A DNA stretch of 64,000 nucleotides, taken from positions 620,001-684,000 of the forward strand of contig JAAVVG010000006.1 in assembly GCA_012976225.1 (NCBI GenBank). The letters are read 5' to 3'. The notes under the pieces are model-generated. The model searched no databases. It was not told where the DNA came from and worked only from the letters and a program-made list of their open reading frames with translations. The DNA comes from Golubevia sp. BC0850. Its lineage: Eukaryota; Basidiomycota; Exobasidiomycetes; Golubeviales; Golubeviaceae. The position numbers were made by a program, and so were the translations under genes. Shown here in pieces: positions 33,951-46,757 of this stretch (position 1 is its first letter; each line of letters starts with the position of its first letter).

Positions 33951-35996
33951 ATGGGGTTCTCCAACACGAACTCCAAGCCAACCTCTTCTAAGCATCAACA
34001 CCCTTCAACTAAGGACTCGAAGTCTTCAGGAAAAAGTGGGCATTCCTCATCATCCACGTCCAGCCACAAGTCTTCGACGAAGTCATCTAGCAAGGCATCC
34101 GCGACCGGGTCGTCTTCCAAGCCTTCGGCAACCAAGACTTCCAGTTCCAAATCTAGAAGTTCCACCGAAGATTCGAAGAGTATCTCTCACACTTCTTCTG
34201 GAAAGGACGGTAAAGCAGAAAGTAGCTCTTCCAAGAGCAATTCGACGTCGACAGGGAAACATGAGTCCTCATCTTCTACCGTGACTCAATCATCCAACCA
34301 CGGCTCGAAAGAGGCCTCTAATTCTGGAACGGCTACCAAGACTTCAAGTTCTTCCGATTCAAAGGGGAGGTGAGTTTTTGAACGGCGGCAAGACCACACA
34401 CGGTCAGATTTGCTTCCAGACTCTTTCTGACCCTCCAAACTTTCTATTTCGATCTCCCAATACCATTTTCCCCTCAGTCAAACCTCTGAATCAGGCAACG
34501 GTCATGGTCATCATCATTCGTCCACCGTCACTTCAGGTGCAAGCAGCTCTACCATCACTTCAGCTCCGATCATCTCGTCAACTGACCATCACGGTGGCTT
34601 ACTTCCTTGGCTAGCATCTGTGATCGATACAGTCGAGGGTGGTATCGAAGGCGGGATCAGCAGTCTAGGAGATGGTCTCCTCGGTGGAGCTGGTCATCAG
34701 CCAAAGCAAACGTCAAGCTCGGACGTTGCTAGCTCGACTGAGGATTCTCATCACGGAGGTCTCTCTTTTCCTTTCGATCTACCACTCTTAGGAAATCATG
34801 AATCTACGTCTTCTCAGACTGCTCAGCCAACCTCCACGGACAGCCCTGGATGGCCTTGGGACGGCCTCTTGGATCCTTTCGGCCTGCACTCGACCTCAAC
34901 TTCGTCGAGTTCAACAGCCTCTCCAACGCTCTCGAAAGGTAGCAATAAGGAAGGAGGAGATTTCGACCAGGCGGATCACTTTGCGTCTACCAGTTCTCAT
35001 CGTTCAAGCTCAACTGCTACTCCAATTGCCACTCTTTCCTCTGTCAGCAAGTCATCCTCCGACATCCCTCGTACCATCTCGGACGCGGAAGAACATCTCT
35101 CCAAGCTCTTAGCTTTCGGTAGTGGGGTCCTAGCTACCGGCTCTACCTCTTCAACCAAGGAACCTTCTCCGACTGGAGGTAGCAATGGTTCAGGGGGAGA
35201 TTCTGGAGAGCATGGGGATCATTCGGATTCAGACAATTCTAGCCATCCGACCGACGACGCAGCCTCTCCCAAAGGACATCACACTTCAACTGGTCTCTCT
35301 AACTCAAGTGAAGGATTCGCAATCTCAACTCGACATCCTGGTTCCATCGCTGGATTAACTCTTGGAGCAATCGGTGCAGTTGTTGTCCTACCCCTCTTGC
35401 TCTTCATTTTCTGGTGGCTTCCAAAGAGACGAAGACGCAGCAAGAGCTACCATCAAGGAATCAGCACAAACCACACGAAATATGCAAGTACTGGATTCTC
35501 AGCTCCAAGCGGAGGTCGCTGGCAGGGTCTTAACGGTGGAAACGTCTCAAGTAACGGTCACAGTTCAAACGGAGGGGGTTTGAAGAAGTTGCAAGCCGTT
35601 TTCAAGTCTTTGACGGGTGGTCGCAAAACTGGAAACAGCACAGGTTCTCACGAATCTTGGGGAGATAGGTCTCTTTCCGACGAAGGAAGTGAATGGGGTC
35701 ATCGATGGGCTAGTCAATCAAATGGAAGACTCTCACCCGAAGAAATCACCTCCGAGCAAGCCATCCTACCCGCCTCTATCTCTCAAAGGACCAAAAACAA
35801 AGGTACAAGTCTACAAGCTCCTACTCGACAACAATCAAGCTCTCAGCGCGGTTGGCACTCTCACTCTCAAAGTGTAGACTTGGCGGAAACCTCTCCTTTA
35901 ACCCCAACAGTCTCTAACCCTGAAAGCGTCGAGGAACTAATCGACCCTTTCGCTGATCCCGAAGTCAAACCCCGTGGTCGGCCAACGAGATTTTAG
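33951..35996 (+). CDS. Ser/Thr-rich single-pass membrane protein (function unknown)
   Basis: Exons 33951-34369 and 34478-35996, in phase, 645 residues. The first 140 residues are almost pure Ser, Lys, Thr and Gly. Then come a His-rich stretch, a short ordered part (LLPWLASVIDTVEGGIEGGI), more Ser/Thr/Gly-rich sequence, and one strong membrane segment at about 35350-35415 (GLTLGAIGAVVVLPLLLFIF). A stop-transfer KRRRRSK and a 180-residue polar tail follow. The layout resembles fungal wall-stress sensors and glycosylated surface proteins: a long O-mannosylated outer part, one membrane span and a cytoplasmic tail. The problem is that no signal peptide is visible at this ATG, so the Ser-rich part would need to enter the ER by an upstream exon or by the membrane segment itself. 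No WSC or other Cys-rich domain is seen. Membership of a named family is not claimed. Confidence 0.68.
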
Positions 35997-38896
35997 GTAC
36001 TGAAGTCTAAGGTCGACTCTCAAATCCTCTCTATCTCTCAACACACTCCTCGAATCTCAACAGTCACCTCACGCTCTTTCTTTTTGTTTAGCCTCTGCTT
36101 AGAATCTGCTTGTCCCTTTTTTCAGCTCATCAGTGTACTTTCTTTTCTTCTAACCTTCCTAATTTCTCTTACCTTTCTTCTAATTCGTTTCGCTCCCAAA
36201 AGCATTGTCCCTCAACGACACCCACACTCTTTTCTTTTCCTAACGAACCTGTTTCATTTTGTACAACTTTTCACTTTTACCATTTTTTAGAATTCGTTAT
36301 TTTTTCCGCCTTCATATATACCAACAAAGCCTCTCAAAAAGTATGAACTTGGGCAATGTTGAGCCAGTGTACCTCCCACATCAGGCCTTGAGATGAAGAA
36401 GTTGAGTTACCAAAAGCACCGGCGGTAATGATTGGACAGCGAATGAAGAGGTTATTTATCATTAAGCCATGATCGCATGATCAGTGACTGCTGCTGGAGG
36501 AGGGCACGGGCAAGAAAGGGAAGGTCGTCAGCTTGCTGCTAATCGAATCGACTCTACACGAGATGTCAGAGGTTCTATAGTTGTGTGAGAACATGGCGTG
36601 ACCGAGACAATCAGAAGTGGTGAGTTGAAGGTCAAAGGGTAGCCAGATATCGCAGGAGGCAGGAGACAGAAGGTCGGAACTGCTGAAAGATATCAGCTCT
36701 CGATAGGGTAGCTCCTGCAGCTGAAGCATACAGAGCAGGCATCCGACCTCTCTTCCCTCTACCCTTGGAGGACAATTTCCTTTAGTCGATTCAAGCAGAC
36801 TTGCCTCTCCCACTGGCAACTCTGTTGCTCGCAATATCTCATGCGATTGTCAAACTGCTTCACCCCTGCTTGCAGGGGGGAGTCTCCTGTCTCTGGTTAT
36901 TGAGGATCCGGAGGGCGAGTCAAGAGTCAAAGATGGATCTTTCAATCGTTTCTTTTCTAATTGCTATTTCCTTTCCTCTCGATCTTCGAAATTTTGAGCT
37001 CTGCTGAGTCTTTCTGTCTGTCCAACTTCAATCCCTAGTCTCAGCTTCAGATCAGTAGGGATTGACCTCAAGAATGATGTCACGAAGCTTTTGGAAGACT
37101 CCGACCTGGATGAGACAAGCTTGAGAGCAATCCTATCGCAATTCCCAAGATCTCGAAGAACCGCACACGAATCACAGAAGCCCTTCTACAGTGATTTTCT
37201 CTATGCAGAACTCTCTGAAAAGATCTTTCCCGGTTCTCTCTCAAAGTCCTGATCACCTCTGAGTCAACTTGAAACACTTTTGAGCCGCTCCTTCTTCAAG
37301 GCAATAACTCTCTAAGTCTAAAAATCACGCGAACGTTCACATCGATACCTTTTTGCTTGGACGCAAAGAGGAATGCCAAACCAAGGAAGCTTGGGATCAA
37401 ATGATCAATAGTGCGAAAAGAACGAGGACTGTCTTCAATGTGAGTGATGTCTCTGGAGCTTCGATCAAAGAAGCATCTCAGATGTCCTTCGTTTCTCTCG
37501 ATTCCACCATCGCGGTTTCGGAGGACCTTATGAGTTGGCATGCTCCCTAGGACTAGGACAGTTGGAGTGTTTCTGGTAGCTGCTGTAGGTTCGGAGCTTT
37601 CATCTTGAGCTTTGCGATTTGAGCACTGACTTCCTTTAACGTGCCCCTTTGTTTCAAACGCAGAATGGAGCTTCAACTCTTTCACGGTCTTTACAACTGT
37701 GCAGCCAAAGGAGGACTATGTTTTCCGGAGAGGACAAAGTCCTCAAACGCTAGCAGTTCTCTCAACTCTATGTCGAAAAGCAATGAAGTAGAGTTTGGAA
37801 TTGGGGACAACTCAAAGGGAGAACCTTTGGCGAATGGTGCTGAGATTAGAGATCACTCATTGGAACTCTTTCAAAATCCAGATAGTTGTGTACACTTCGT
37901 AGAAAAAATTGAAAGCGTGTACTTGAGACCAATGTTATACTTGCTTTGATCGACACCCGTTAAGCTTCACTACGTGTCGACTGTCAGCTGTCATGTCTCT
38001 TCTGTTTCCTCTTCCTGATTCCTTCTGTTTTCTTCGCTTTTCTTCTTGCTTTCCATGCTTCATGTCTTCTTCCTCCTTTTTCTCTCCCCTTTTCCTCCCC
38101 ATTCTCCCTTTTTCTCCCTTCTCTCTTTCCCTTTCTTCTTTTCCTCTCCCCTTTCCTCTTGCGCTGAGCTAGTGCGGGAAAGAGGCTTGGACGGTGGTGG
38201 GAGGAGGAAAGAACAGGGAGGGGGAAATACGATGGGAAGAGACGGAAAGAGAGATAGAGCACAGTCGTTTCGGACCATCGTCATATCGTCATCTTTCGCA
38301 GTAGGACTTAGGAATGGAAGTGCCCGAGAACAGGGGTAGGAGATTAGGATAAACTCAGAAATAGATTGTGGAGGTTGAACGAATGATCGAGACGAACGAC
38401 GATCGCAAAAGGACGTATACAGAATTGTGGACTTGTGGTGAAGTCTCTTTCGCTTCATTGCTTCATCGCTTCGTCTCTTCTGCAAGGATTACTCGAGTAC
38501 AAAGCAAGAGGATGTCAACAAGGCATAACAAGGTGATTACAGAGGTGTAGGCTTGAGAGACGTTTGGATTTTAGATTTCACGTGGCGGGACACCTAGTTC
38601 CGGAACAGATTTCCCATAAAGTCCAGACCTTTAATCTCCGGCTGGAAATGTCCATCCGCCTCTCTTGGAATCTCCCTTCCGTTGAGACGCGGATTGCTCT
38701 TCCGTCAGGTGTGAAGGTCAATTGGTGCGTTCATATATATATATATATAGATAGAGGGAGAGGGAAGTTTCTCATTCAAATTTCTTCCCATCCCAGAAAT
38801 TCCTCCTTCAAGACACTTCTACCTTCCACCTTCCTCTCCCCTTCCTATCCTGCTCATACTCCTACACCTTTTTTAACCTCTACACCTTACCTCATT
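35997..38896. other. Long intergenic region (2.9 kb) upstream of the PDR transporter
   Basis: Several frames of 60-140 codons occur on both strands (for example 36481-36834 minus, 37296-37685 minus, 37641-37949 plus) but none looks like a protein. They lack family motifs, have no convincing introns and overlap one another. CT-rich stretches lie at 36160-36300 and 38040-38160. The last 170 bases hold an AT repeat and a CT-rich leader. For a drug-efflux gene this may be a large regulatory region. No RNA gene recognised. Confidence 0.4.
38733..38749. repeat. AT dinucleotide run, possible TATA element of the transporter
   Basis: Eight to nine AT units ending TATAG, about 150 bases before the transporter ATG. 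The position suits a TATA-type promoter, but as a simple repeat it may mean nothing more. Confidence 0.5.
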
Positions 38897-41800
38897 ATGT
38901 CTTCTGGTTTCCAAATGGAATCCAGGGATCCAAATGAGACTCGACCAAACACTGGTTCAACCCCGGCCTCAACAATCAACATCGAGGAAGCCCAAGATCA
39001 ATTCAATGCTCTTTCAAGACAACTTTCCAAACAATCTTCAAAGTGAGTTTTTCGTGTCTACTTTTCAAGTCAAAGAACTGTGTGTTGAACCAACTTCTAC
39101 CCTCTCCGCTTACCAGCCATCGTGCCGCCTCTAAGGAAAAGGATCTAGAATCAGCTGAAGAAGAACAAGTCTTCGATCTTGCTGAATACCTTCAGAACAA
39201 CGCAGAAGCTTCAGACAACGCTGGGATCAAGAGGAAGAGGGTCGGAGTCACCTTCGAGAATCTCACCGTTCTCGGTGCCTCTTCTTTGGAACTCAACATC
39301 AGAACTTTCCAGGATGCACTTCTTGGAAACCTCCTCTACGTTCCCATGAAGATCGCTTCGATGATCGGAAGCGGAAAGCAAGGCTCCAGGAAGCTCTTGG
39401 ATAGCTTCACCGGTTGTGTCAAACCTGGAGAGATGTGTTTGGGTAAGTAGAATAGTCGCTTTTCTTCGTCTCCCTTCCACCCTCTCATCCTCATCCCTAT
39501 TCTCTTCTTGTTCTTCCCTTTATACTTCTAGTCCTAGGACGCCCAGGCTCTGGATGCTCTACCTTCCTCAAAACAATCGCTAACCAAAGAGGAGGATTCA
39601 TGGGGATTGAAGGCGACATCACCTACGCTGGTCTTTCCGCCGAAGAGTTCCAAAAGCGTTACAAAGGAGAAGTCGTCTATAATCAAGAAGACGATCTTCA
39701 CTTTCCAACCTTGACCGTCAAGAACACTTTGGACTTCGCTCTCAAGCTCAAAACTCCAGGAAAGTTACTTCCTGATCAGACTAAGGCTGAGTTCGTCGAC
39801 ACCGTTAGAGACATGCTCTTGAAGATGCTCAACATCGAGGAGACCAAAGACACTCTGGTTGGAAACGAATTCGTCAGAGGAGTGAGTACAACTGAAAGAA
39901 GCTTGGACGGTGGGTGAACCTGACCTGTTCTGACTCTCTTCACCTTTCTTTTCTTCTTCTCTCTCTCCAGGTCAGTGGCGGACAAAGAAAAAGGGTGTCA
40001 ATCGCAGAGATGATCTGCAGTAGAGGTGAGTTTTTATGGGATGAGTTCAAAGAGCTTCGAGTGCGTTCGCAGCGCCTTGCCTTCACCACTACTGACTGCT
40101 TTCTGTTGTCTTACTCCCTCACTGAAATCTGTAGCGGTAACTTTGGCATGGGACAACTCTTCACGTGGTCTGGATGCCAGGTAAGTTTCTGCATTCGGAA
40201 CGCCAGGTCGTTGGAGAGTCGAATTGCTGATTTTCTCTCCTTTGTCCCCTTCTCTCTCCCCTCTCAGTACCGCTCTCGACTACGCCAAGTCGATTAGACT
40301 TTTGACCAACATCAATCAAACCTCCACTTTTGTCTCACTCTACCAAGCTGGAGAAGGTATCTACAACCAGTTCGACAAGGTCTTGTTGATCGATCAAGGG
40401 AAGCAAGTCTACTTTGGACCTGCTAATGAAGCTCGTCAGTACATGGTCGACCTTGGATTCTTGGATCTTCCTCGTCAAACCTCTGGAGATTGGCTCTGTG
40501 GAGTTACGTGAGTGATGTGGTATTCAGGTTGAACTGCCTCTGCGTCACTTCTGACCTTTCTTTTCTTCCTTCCTACAGTGATCCTCTCCTTGCTGCGAGC
40601 TCTCGTTTCCAGGAGGGACGCGACGCTTCCAACGTTCCATCGACTCCGGAAGCCATGGCTGAGGCCTATCGCAACTCAGATGTTAGAAGAAGAATGGTTC
40701 AAGAGTTGGAAGACTACAAGAGGGAACTTGCAGGAGACAAGTCCATCGAGCAGGAATTCAGAGAAGCCAACATTCAATCGAAGGGCAAGGGAGTCAGCAA
40801 GAAGAGTGTCTACACTGTGAGTTGAGTTCGAGCAGGCCCAAGAAAATCTTCAAATTTGACTGACGGATTTGGACTCGATTCTTGTCTTTCAAAAACAGGT
40901 TTCTTTCTTCACTCAAGTCTGGGTTCTTTTCCAAAGAACTATGCAAATCACCATCAACAACAAGTTCGACATTGTCATGTCCTATCTAACTTCCATCATC
41001 TTAGGTATCGTTATCGGATCCACTTTCTTGAACCTTCCAGAGACTGCAGCTGGAGCTTTCGTTAGAGGAGGTCTTCTCTTCATCGCCGTGCTATTCAACG
41101 CTCTCAGTGAGTCTCCGAGCCTCTCTTTCGAGGTTTTCGAAAGCTGACGCAGCTACCTCTCTCTCTTCTCTCCACTCAGCCGCATTCAGCGAGTTGCCAG
41201 GACAGATGCAAGGAAGACCTATTCTCTTCAAGCAAAAGTCGTTCGCTTTCTTCAGACCAGCTGCTATCGGTTTGAGTAACACGCTCTCTGAGATTCCGTT
41301 CTCTCTGCCACGTATCTTCCTCTTTTCGGTTATCTTGTACTTTATGGGAGGTCTTCGCTTAGATGCTGGAGCCTTCTTCGCCTTCTTCATCACTATCTAC
41401 GTGACTTTCTTGGCCATGACGTAAGTATCGAGAGAGAGTTTATTGATTGCTGACGGCCAAACCCGACTCTGACTTTCTCTCGCTCCTTCCATCTCCACCT
41501 TGTTCTATCTTTCATACTCTATAGCTCTTTGTTCCGTATCATGGGAACTGTCACTGCTAACTACGACGTCGCCGCTAGATTGGCAGCTATCATCATCACT
41601 TCCTTGTGAGTGTGCTCGCTCTTCTCCATTTTCTCGCAATGTGCGCGTTCTGATCGTCTATTCTTCTCTCTCTCTCTCTCTTTCTTTTCCTCAAACAGAG
41701 TACTCTATGCAGGATACGTAATTCCTAGAGGTGAGTTCTGGTCTCTTCTTGGAAAGCACAACGGACAAGCAGAGCGAGAATCTGACTTTTCATTTTTCTT

Positions 41801-44800
41801 CACTTTTCTTCTAAAGACGCAATGGCTCGCTGGCTGTTCTGGATCTCGTACATCAATCCTCTTTACTACGGATTTGGTGCTTTGGTGCGTTCAAGCTTCA
41901 TGCTCGAAAGCTCTCCTTCCCTCGCCTCATCTCGTGTCGACACGCGTTCCAACTAACCCTCTTCCCTGCAATCTACTTTTCTCAGATGATCAACGAATTC
42001 AAAGGTCTTTCGTTGGAGTGTGTCGGAAGTTACATTACTCCTCGCAATGTTGGAACTGTCACCCAGTACCCAACTACAGTGGGAGACAATCAAGGTGAGC
42101 TTGCATCGTTCGGTCGTTCCCCCACTACTCAATCACTTTTCTCACTTCCGCCCCTATCCCTCTCCTGTTTCATCAGTCTGTACGCTACTCGGAGCTCAAG
42201 CTGGTCAACAGAACGTCGATGGATTCGCCTACCTTCAAGCTTCTTTCGGCTACGGCAAGGTTTCTGATCAATGGCTTTACTTTGGAGTTGTCCTAATCTT
42301 TGTGGTAGGCCTCGCTACTCTCACCATGATCGTTACCGAGATTTATAACCACGGAGCCTTCAACTCTTCTCTCTCCATCATGAAGAAGCCAAACGAGGAG
42401 GAGAAAAAGCTCAACCAAGCTCTCAAGGAACGTCGCGATAACAGGGATACCGAGAAGCAAGGTGAAGAGTCTCAGCTCTCAGTCAATGCTTGCAATTTCA
42501 CCTGGGAGAAGCTCAACTACACAGTTCCAGTCAAGGGCGGAGACAAGCGTCTTCTCCATGACGTTTACGGATACTGTAAGCCGGGTTCGTTGACTGCGTT
42601 GATGGTGAGTTTTAGGCTTTTGCTTCTCCGATTTGTTCCACTCCACTCCACTGACTTGACTTCTCCCTCCCCTCTGGTCTCCTTCTTCCTCTCGGTCAAG
42701 GGTTCATCTGGAGCCGGAAAGACCACTCTCCTGGACGTCCTCGCTGACAGGAAGTCGATTGGAGTCATCTCTGGAGATCGTCTCGTTAATGGAAAGACCT
42801 TCGGTTCAGAGTTCCAACGTGGCTGTGGATACGCTGAACAACAAGATATTCACGACGGAACCGCCACTTTGAGAGAAGCTCTGCGTTTCTCTGCTTATCT
42901 TCGTCAGCCTGCCCATGTCTCCAAGGAAGAGAAGGACGCTTGGGTGAGTCGAGCTTCAGAAAGCTGTCTCTTCGTTCGATGTCACCTCTTTTTCTAAAGC
43001 GCATTCTCTTCTCTCTCTTTCAGGTCGAGGAATGTATCTCTTTGCTCGAACTCGATGATTTAGCCGACGCTATGATTGGAATCCCAGAATTCGGATTGGG
43101 AGTTGGTGACAGGAAACGTGCTACGATCGCTGTCGAGTTGGCAGCCAAACCGGATTTGCTACTGTTCCGTGAGTAGAGTTGGAGAATCGAAAGGTTACAA
43201 TCCACTTGCTGATCCACTTCCTTGCCTCTATCTCCTCTTAGTCGACGAACCAACTTCTGGACTCGATGGACAAACCGCCTACAACGTCGTCCGTTTCCTC
43301 AAGAAGCTTTCCAATGCCGGTCAAGCCATTCTATGTAGTGAGTTGAAAGAGAAAGAGTCCATGATATTCACCAAATTGTTGTTGCTAATCCGTTCCCCCT
43401 TTCTCGTCTGCACACTCAGCCATCCACCAACCTTCGTCTCTACTCTTCGAACAATTCGACAGACTTCTCTTACTTGAGAAGGGAGGCGAGACCGTCTACT
43501 TTGGACCTGTTGGAAAGGACTCTGAGCATCTCGTCAAGTACTTCGCCGATAATGGAGCTCAATGTCCTAGTGACGTCAACCCTGCCGAAGTGAGTAGCAG
43601 GATGGAGCCTAATTCGCCACTGCTTATCCTCGATCCATCTTTTTGACACACTTCCTCTCTTCTCACTCTATAGTACATGCTGGACGCCATTGGAGCTGGA
43701 TCTCAGAAGAGAGTCGGACCAAGACCTTGGTGCGAAGTCTATCGCGACTCGGAGCTTTTCCAGGAGAACTTGAAGGAGATCGAAAGAATCAAACAAGAAG
43801 CCGCTTCTCACTCGGAAGATTCTGGAGAAGAGAAGCGCGAATACGCAACCAATTACGCCTTTCAATTGAGAACCGTCTTCCACAGAGCCATGCTCGCATC
43901 GTGGAGGCAGCCAGATTACCAATTCACCCGTCTCTTCCAACACGCCGCCATCGCTCTCTTAACTTCTCTCATCTTCCTTCAACTCGGAAACTCGGTGGCC
44001 GATGTCCAGTACAGGGTTTTCGGGATCTTCATCGCCGTAGTTCTGCCAGCGATTGTCATCGCCGCCATCCAACCTTACTACATCGGAGCTAGAGCGGTCT
44101 TCATGAGAGAGGACTCGAGGTGAGTACCAGATTCTTTCCCGCTTTGCCTTGCCACTCTTCTCTCCGATCTCTCATCTCTTCCTTCTCTCCTTGTTTCTTC
44201 TCTACAGTAAAATGTACACTGGAACTGTGTTCGCCCTGTCTCAGTTTATGGCTGAAATGCCTTACAGTCTTGCTTGTGCCATCGTCTACTTCCTTCTGTT
44301 CTACTACCCAGCTGGATTTAATTACGATAGCAACCGTGCTGGATACTTCTTTGGTGAGTAATGAGCTTTGAACACCCCAACAATTCTCAAAGCGAGACTC
44401 CATCTGACTCTAAATCCCTTTTCTTTGCTTCCCTTCTCCAGCCATGCTCTTCGTTTCTGAGGTCTTTAGTGTCTCCTTCGGTCAAGCTCTCTCTGCTATC
44501 AGCCCTTCAGTCTACATCAGTGCTTTGATGAATCCGTTCTTCCTAGTTGGTGAGTGGAAAGCTTCAGTCGGGGAGGGAGAATGGCTTGCAACATGGCCAC
44601 GTCGACCCGTCGCAGAAATCGATTCTGAGTTTCTTCCCCCCCTTCTTTTTCCCACGCTTCTCTTAGTTTTCAACCTCTTCTGTGGTGTGACTATCCCTAA
44701 GCCAAGCATTCCCGGTGTCTGGAGAACTTGGCTCTACTAGTGAGTGAAATGAAAGGGACTGAGAGCTCGACACCCCCTCCCTCAAACTGTCTCTAAGCTG

Positions 44801-45287
44801 TTCTTCCATCTCAACTTCTCCTCCCTTTCCTCTTACTCTCAGCCTCAATCCTTTCACCCACTTGATCTCTGGATTGGTCGTCAACGAGATGCACGAGCTA
44901 GCCGTCACCTGCAGGCCACAGGAGTTCGCAGTCTTCCAACCTCCGACCGGACAGACCTGTGGAGAATGGGCTAACCCATTCGTCAACGCAGCAGGAGTCG
45001 GGTACCTAGACAATCCCAACGCCACTGCGGACTGTGGCTACTGTCAATACCGAGTAGGAGATGACTACTACCTGCCCCTCGACATCAAGTTCTCTGAAAG
45101 AGGTCGATCCATCGGAGTCATGATTGGTAAGTTTCTTGTTCCTCTTTCTCTCTTCGCTCAATAAGATCGTGTATTGACTCAAACACTCTCCTCAATCACC
45201 TCTTCACCTTTCCTCCCAGCCTTCTGCGTCTCCAACATGGTCATCCTCTTGCTCGCAGCCAAGTACTTGCGCTTCGCCAACCGTTAG
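38897..45287 (+). CDS. Full-size PDR-type ABC transporter (ABCG, pleiotropic drug resistance)
   Basis: Twenty-four exons, every junction in phase, 1448 residues: 38897-39042, 39117-39442, 39532-39881, 39971-40025, 40135-40180, 40268-40507, 40579-40816, 40899-41106, 41180-41420, 41525-41605, 41700-41731, 41817-41884, 41986-42094, 42177-42604, 42701-42943, 43024-43168, 43242-43337, 43420-43589, 43674-44119, 44208-44353, 44442-44549, 44667-44739, 44843-45126, 45220-45287. Order is NBD1-TMD1-NBD2-TMD2. NBD1 has the fungal PDR Walker A with Cys for Lys (GRPGSGCST), signature [13 protein letters not shown] and [15 protein letters not shown]2 has [17 protein letters not shown], signature-like [11 protein letters not shown] and [16 protein letters not shown]2 includes the Cys-bearing outer loop after [12 protein letters not shown] and ends KYLRFANR. 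Such pumps sit in the plasma membrane and export lipophilic toxins, azoles or lipids. The second signature departs from both canonical and usual PDR forms. Confidence 0.97.
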
Positions 45288-46757
45288 AGATGCAGAGCTT
45301 CCTTCTGCTTACTAGGTTTCTTTCATACAGTTCGTTCAATCAGGCCATTCTAGTCCCCATTTCGTATATTTTACACTTCTACTTTCACTTCACTTTCACT
45401 TTCATTCTTTCTGTCTTCTCTTTAATCATACCTCCACAATCTGTCTTGTCCTAGAAACTGTACATAGAGCTTCTTTTGTTTCCAACGCATTCCAACTTTC
45501 GCAAAGGCATGTTCAGGGATGGAGTGAGAAAAGGCAACTCGAGGTCCAAAAGCCTGATGAGATCTTCGTCGGCTGATCTGAACGACCTGAATGGCTAGAG
45601 TTCGTGAGGCCTTTGTCAGAGACTTGTTGGAGTACAAGTATCTGAGTCCTCCAAGGGATGGAAAAGTGAGACTTGGACGCTATGTACAGAAGCCAAAATA
45701 CGCAACAAGTCTTTGGGTTGCCTGGCACGCTGGCACTCTCGAAGTCAGTATCGACTGGAGCAATCGGAACCACACAACCTCCCAACGATGCTCACTCGTA
45801 CATCTCAGGGGTGAAATTGCCATCATAATTTTGATTCTTCATCACCGCTTCTTACAAGCCAATGGGAGGAAGCGCTGCTTCTATGTAGACCGCGACTTTG
45901 AAGCGTTTGCCATCGACCTTTTGTCGTCTCTCAGGAGTGCCTGCTGAGGAAATTCTAGAGACCGTAATTCGGGGCAACTGGATTGCCTCATGAGATGGAT
46001 GGGCTGAGAGGAGAGGGGAGGATAGGAGAGAGACAGAGGGAAATCTCTCTGAAAGAACAGCGACTCTTCAGCCGCTGGGCACCTCGCAACGTCTTGACGC
46101 GCTAAGCATCTCGAATGAAAGCCAAGCTCATACCTAAGGAGCCCTTATGGCTTTTCGGGAACTTTGGTTGTTTGGTTCTTTACTTTGCGAGGTACGATTG
46201 GCGTTGGGAGTGGGGCGGGAGATGCTTTTTTTTTTTACTTCGGATCAAAGCATCCGTGGCTTTGCGTCTTGGCCCCTTTGTCTCTTACACACTACCTCTG
46301 TATCTTTGTTAGTCCAAGTGGAAAGAAAGACGGAGCCATGGGTAAGATAGAGGCTGCCGTCCCTTTCCCATTTATCCCTGACCGCCCGGCAACTCTCGTG
46401 ATCTCTAGATGAGACTCTGCCCTGACAATCTTTCCTTAGATCAAGTCGTTTAGAGACTCTGTCTTTGTCCCGATTCCTGGAGCGAGACTTCTGTCATTGA
46501 TTTATTGAGATCGTCAGGTGAAGAGATCCTTACCCACTCTGATTCATCTTGGTTCCCACTCGGGAGAAATTCTGGCACAAGGAAGATTTGAACCTAGAAA
46601 ACTCTCACAACTAAGAGAGTGACTCAGGAATAATTACAATAACTGGGAGTTGAGAATCCCAAGAAAGAAGCGAAGAGATCTTCGCGCGGGAAAGAGAAGA
46701 GCAAGGTAGGACAGGAGCCTCGAAAAGTCATGTTGAGGTGTAGAGACATTTGGTTGT
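45288..46757. other. Intergenic region downstream of the transporter
   Basis: About 1.47 kb. A 118-codon plus-strand frame at 45591-45947 has mixed composition and no recognised motif; I do not annotate it. A GGTTCAAATC sequence on the minus strand near 46585-46594 matches a tRNA B box, but no cloverleaf can be folded around it. Confidence 0.4.

Noticed and set aside
37296-37949. Overlapping frames of 100-130 codons on both strands, possibly a worn-out gene.
   Set aside because: Neither strand shows a family motif or coherent exon structure, and the two readings contradict each other.
45591-45947. A 118-codon plus-strand frame downstream of the transporter.
   Set aside because: No recognisable motif, no promoter element, no intron, and similar-length frames occur on the opposite strand. 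A real gene cannot be excluded.
46561-46670. Possible tRNA gene on the minus strand, from a GGTTCAAATC B-box match.
   Set aside because: The five bases on either side of the loop do not pair, no A box lies at the right distance, and no acceptor stem closes. A chance match or a long-decayed relic.
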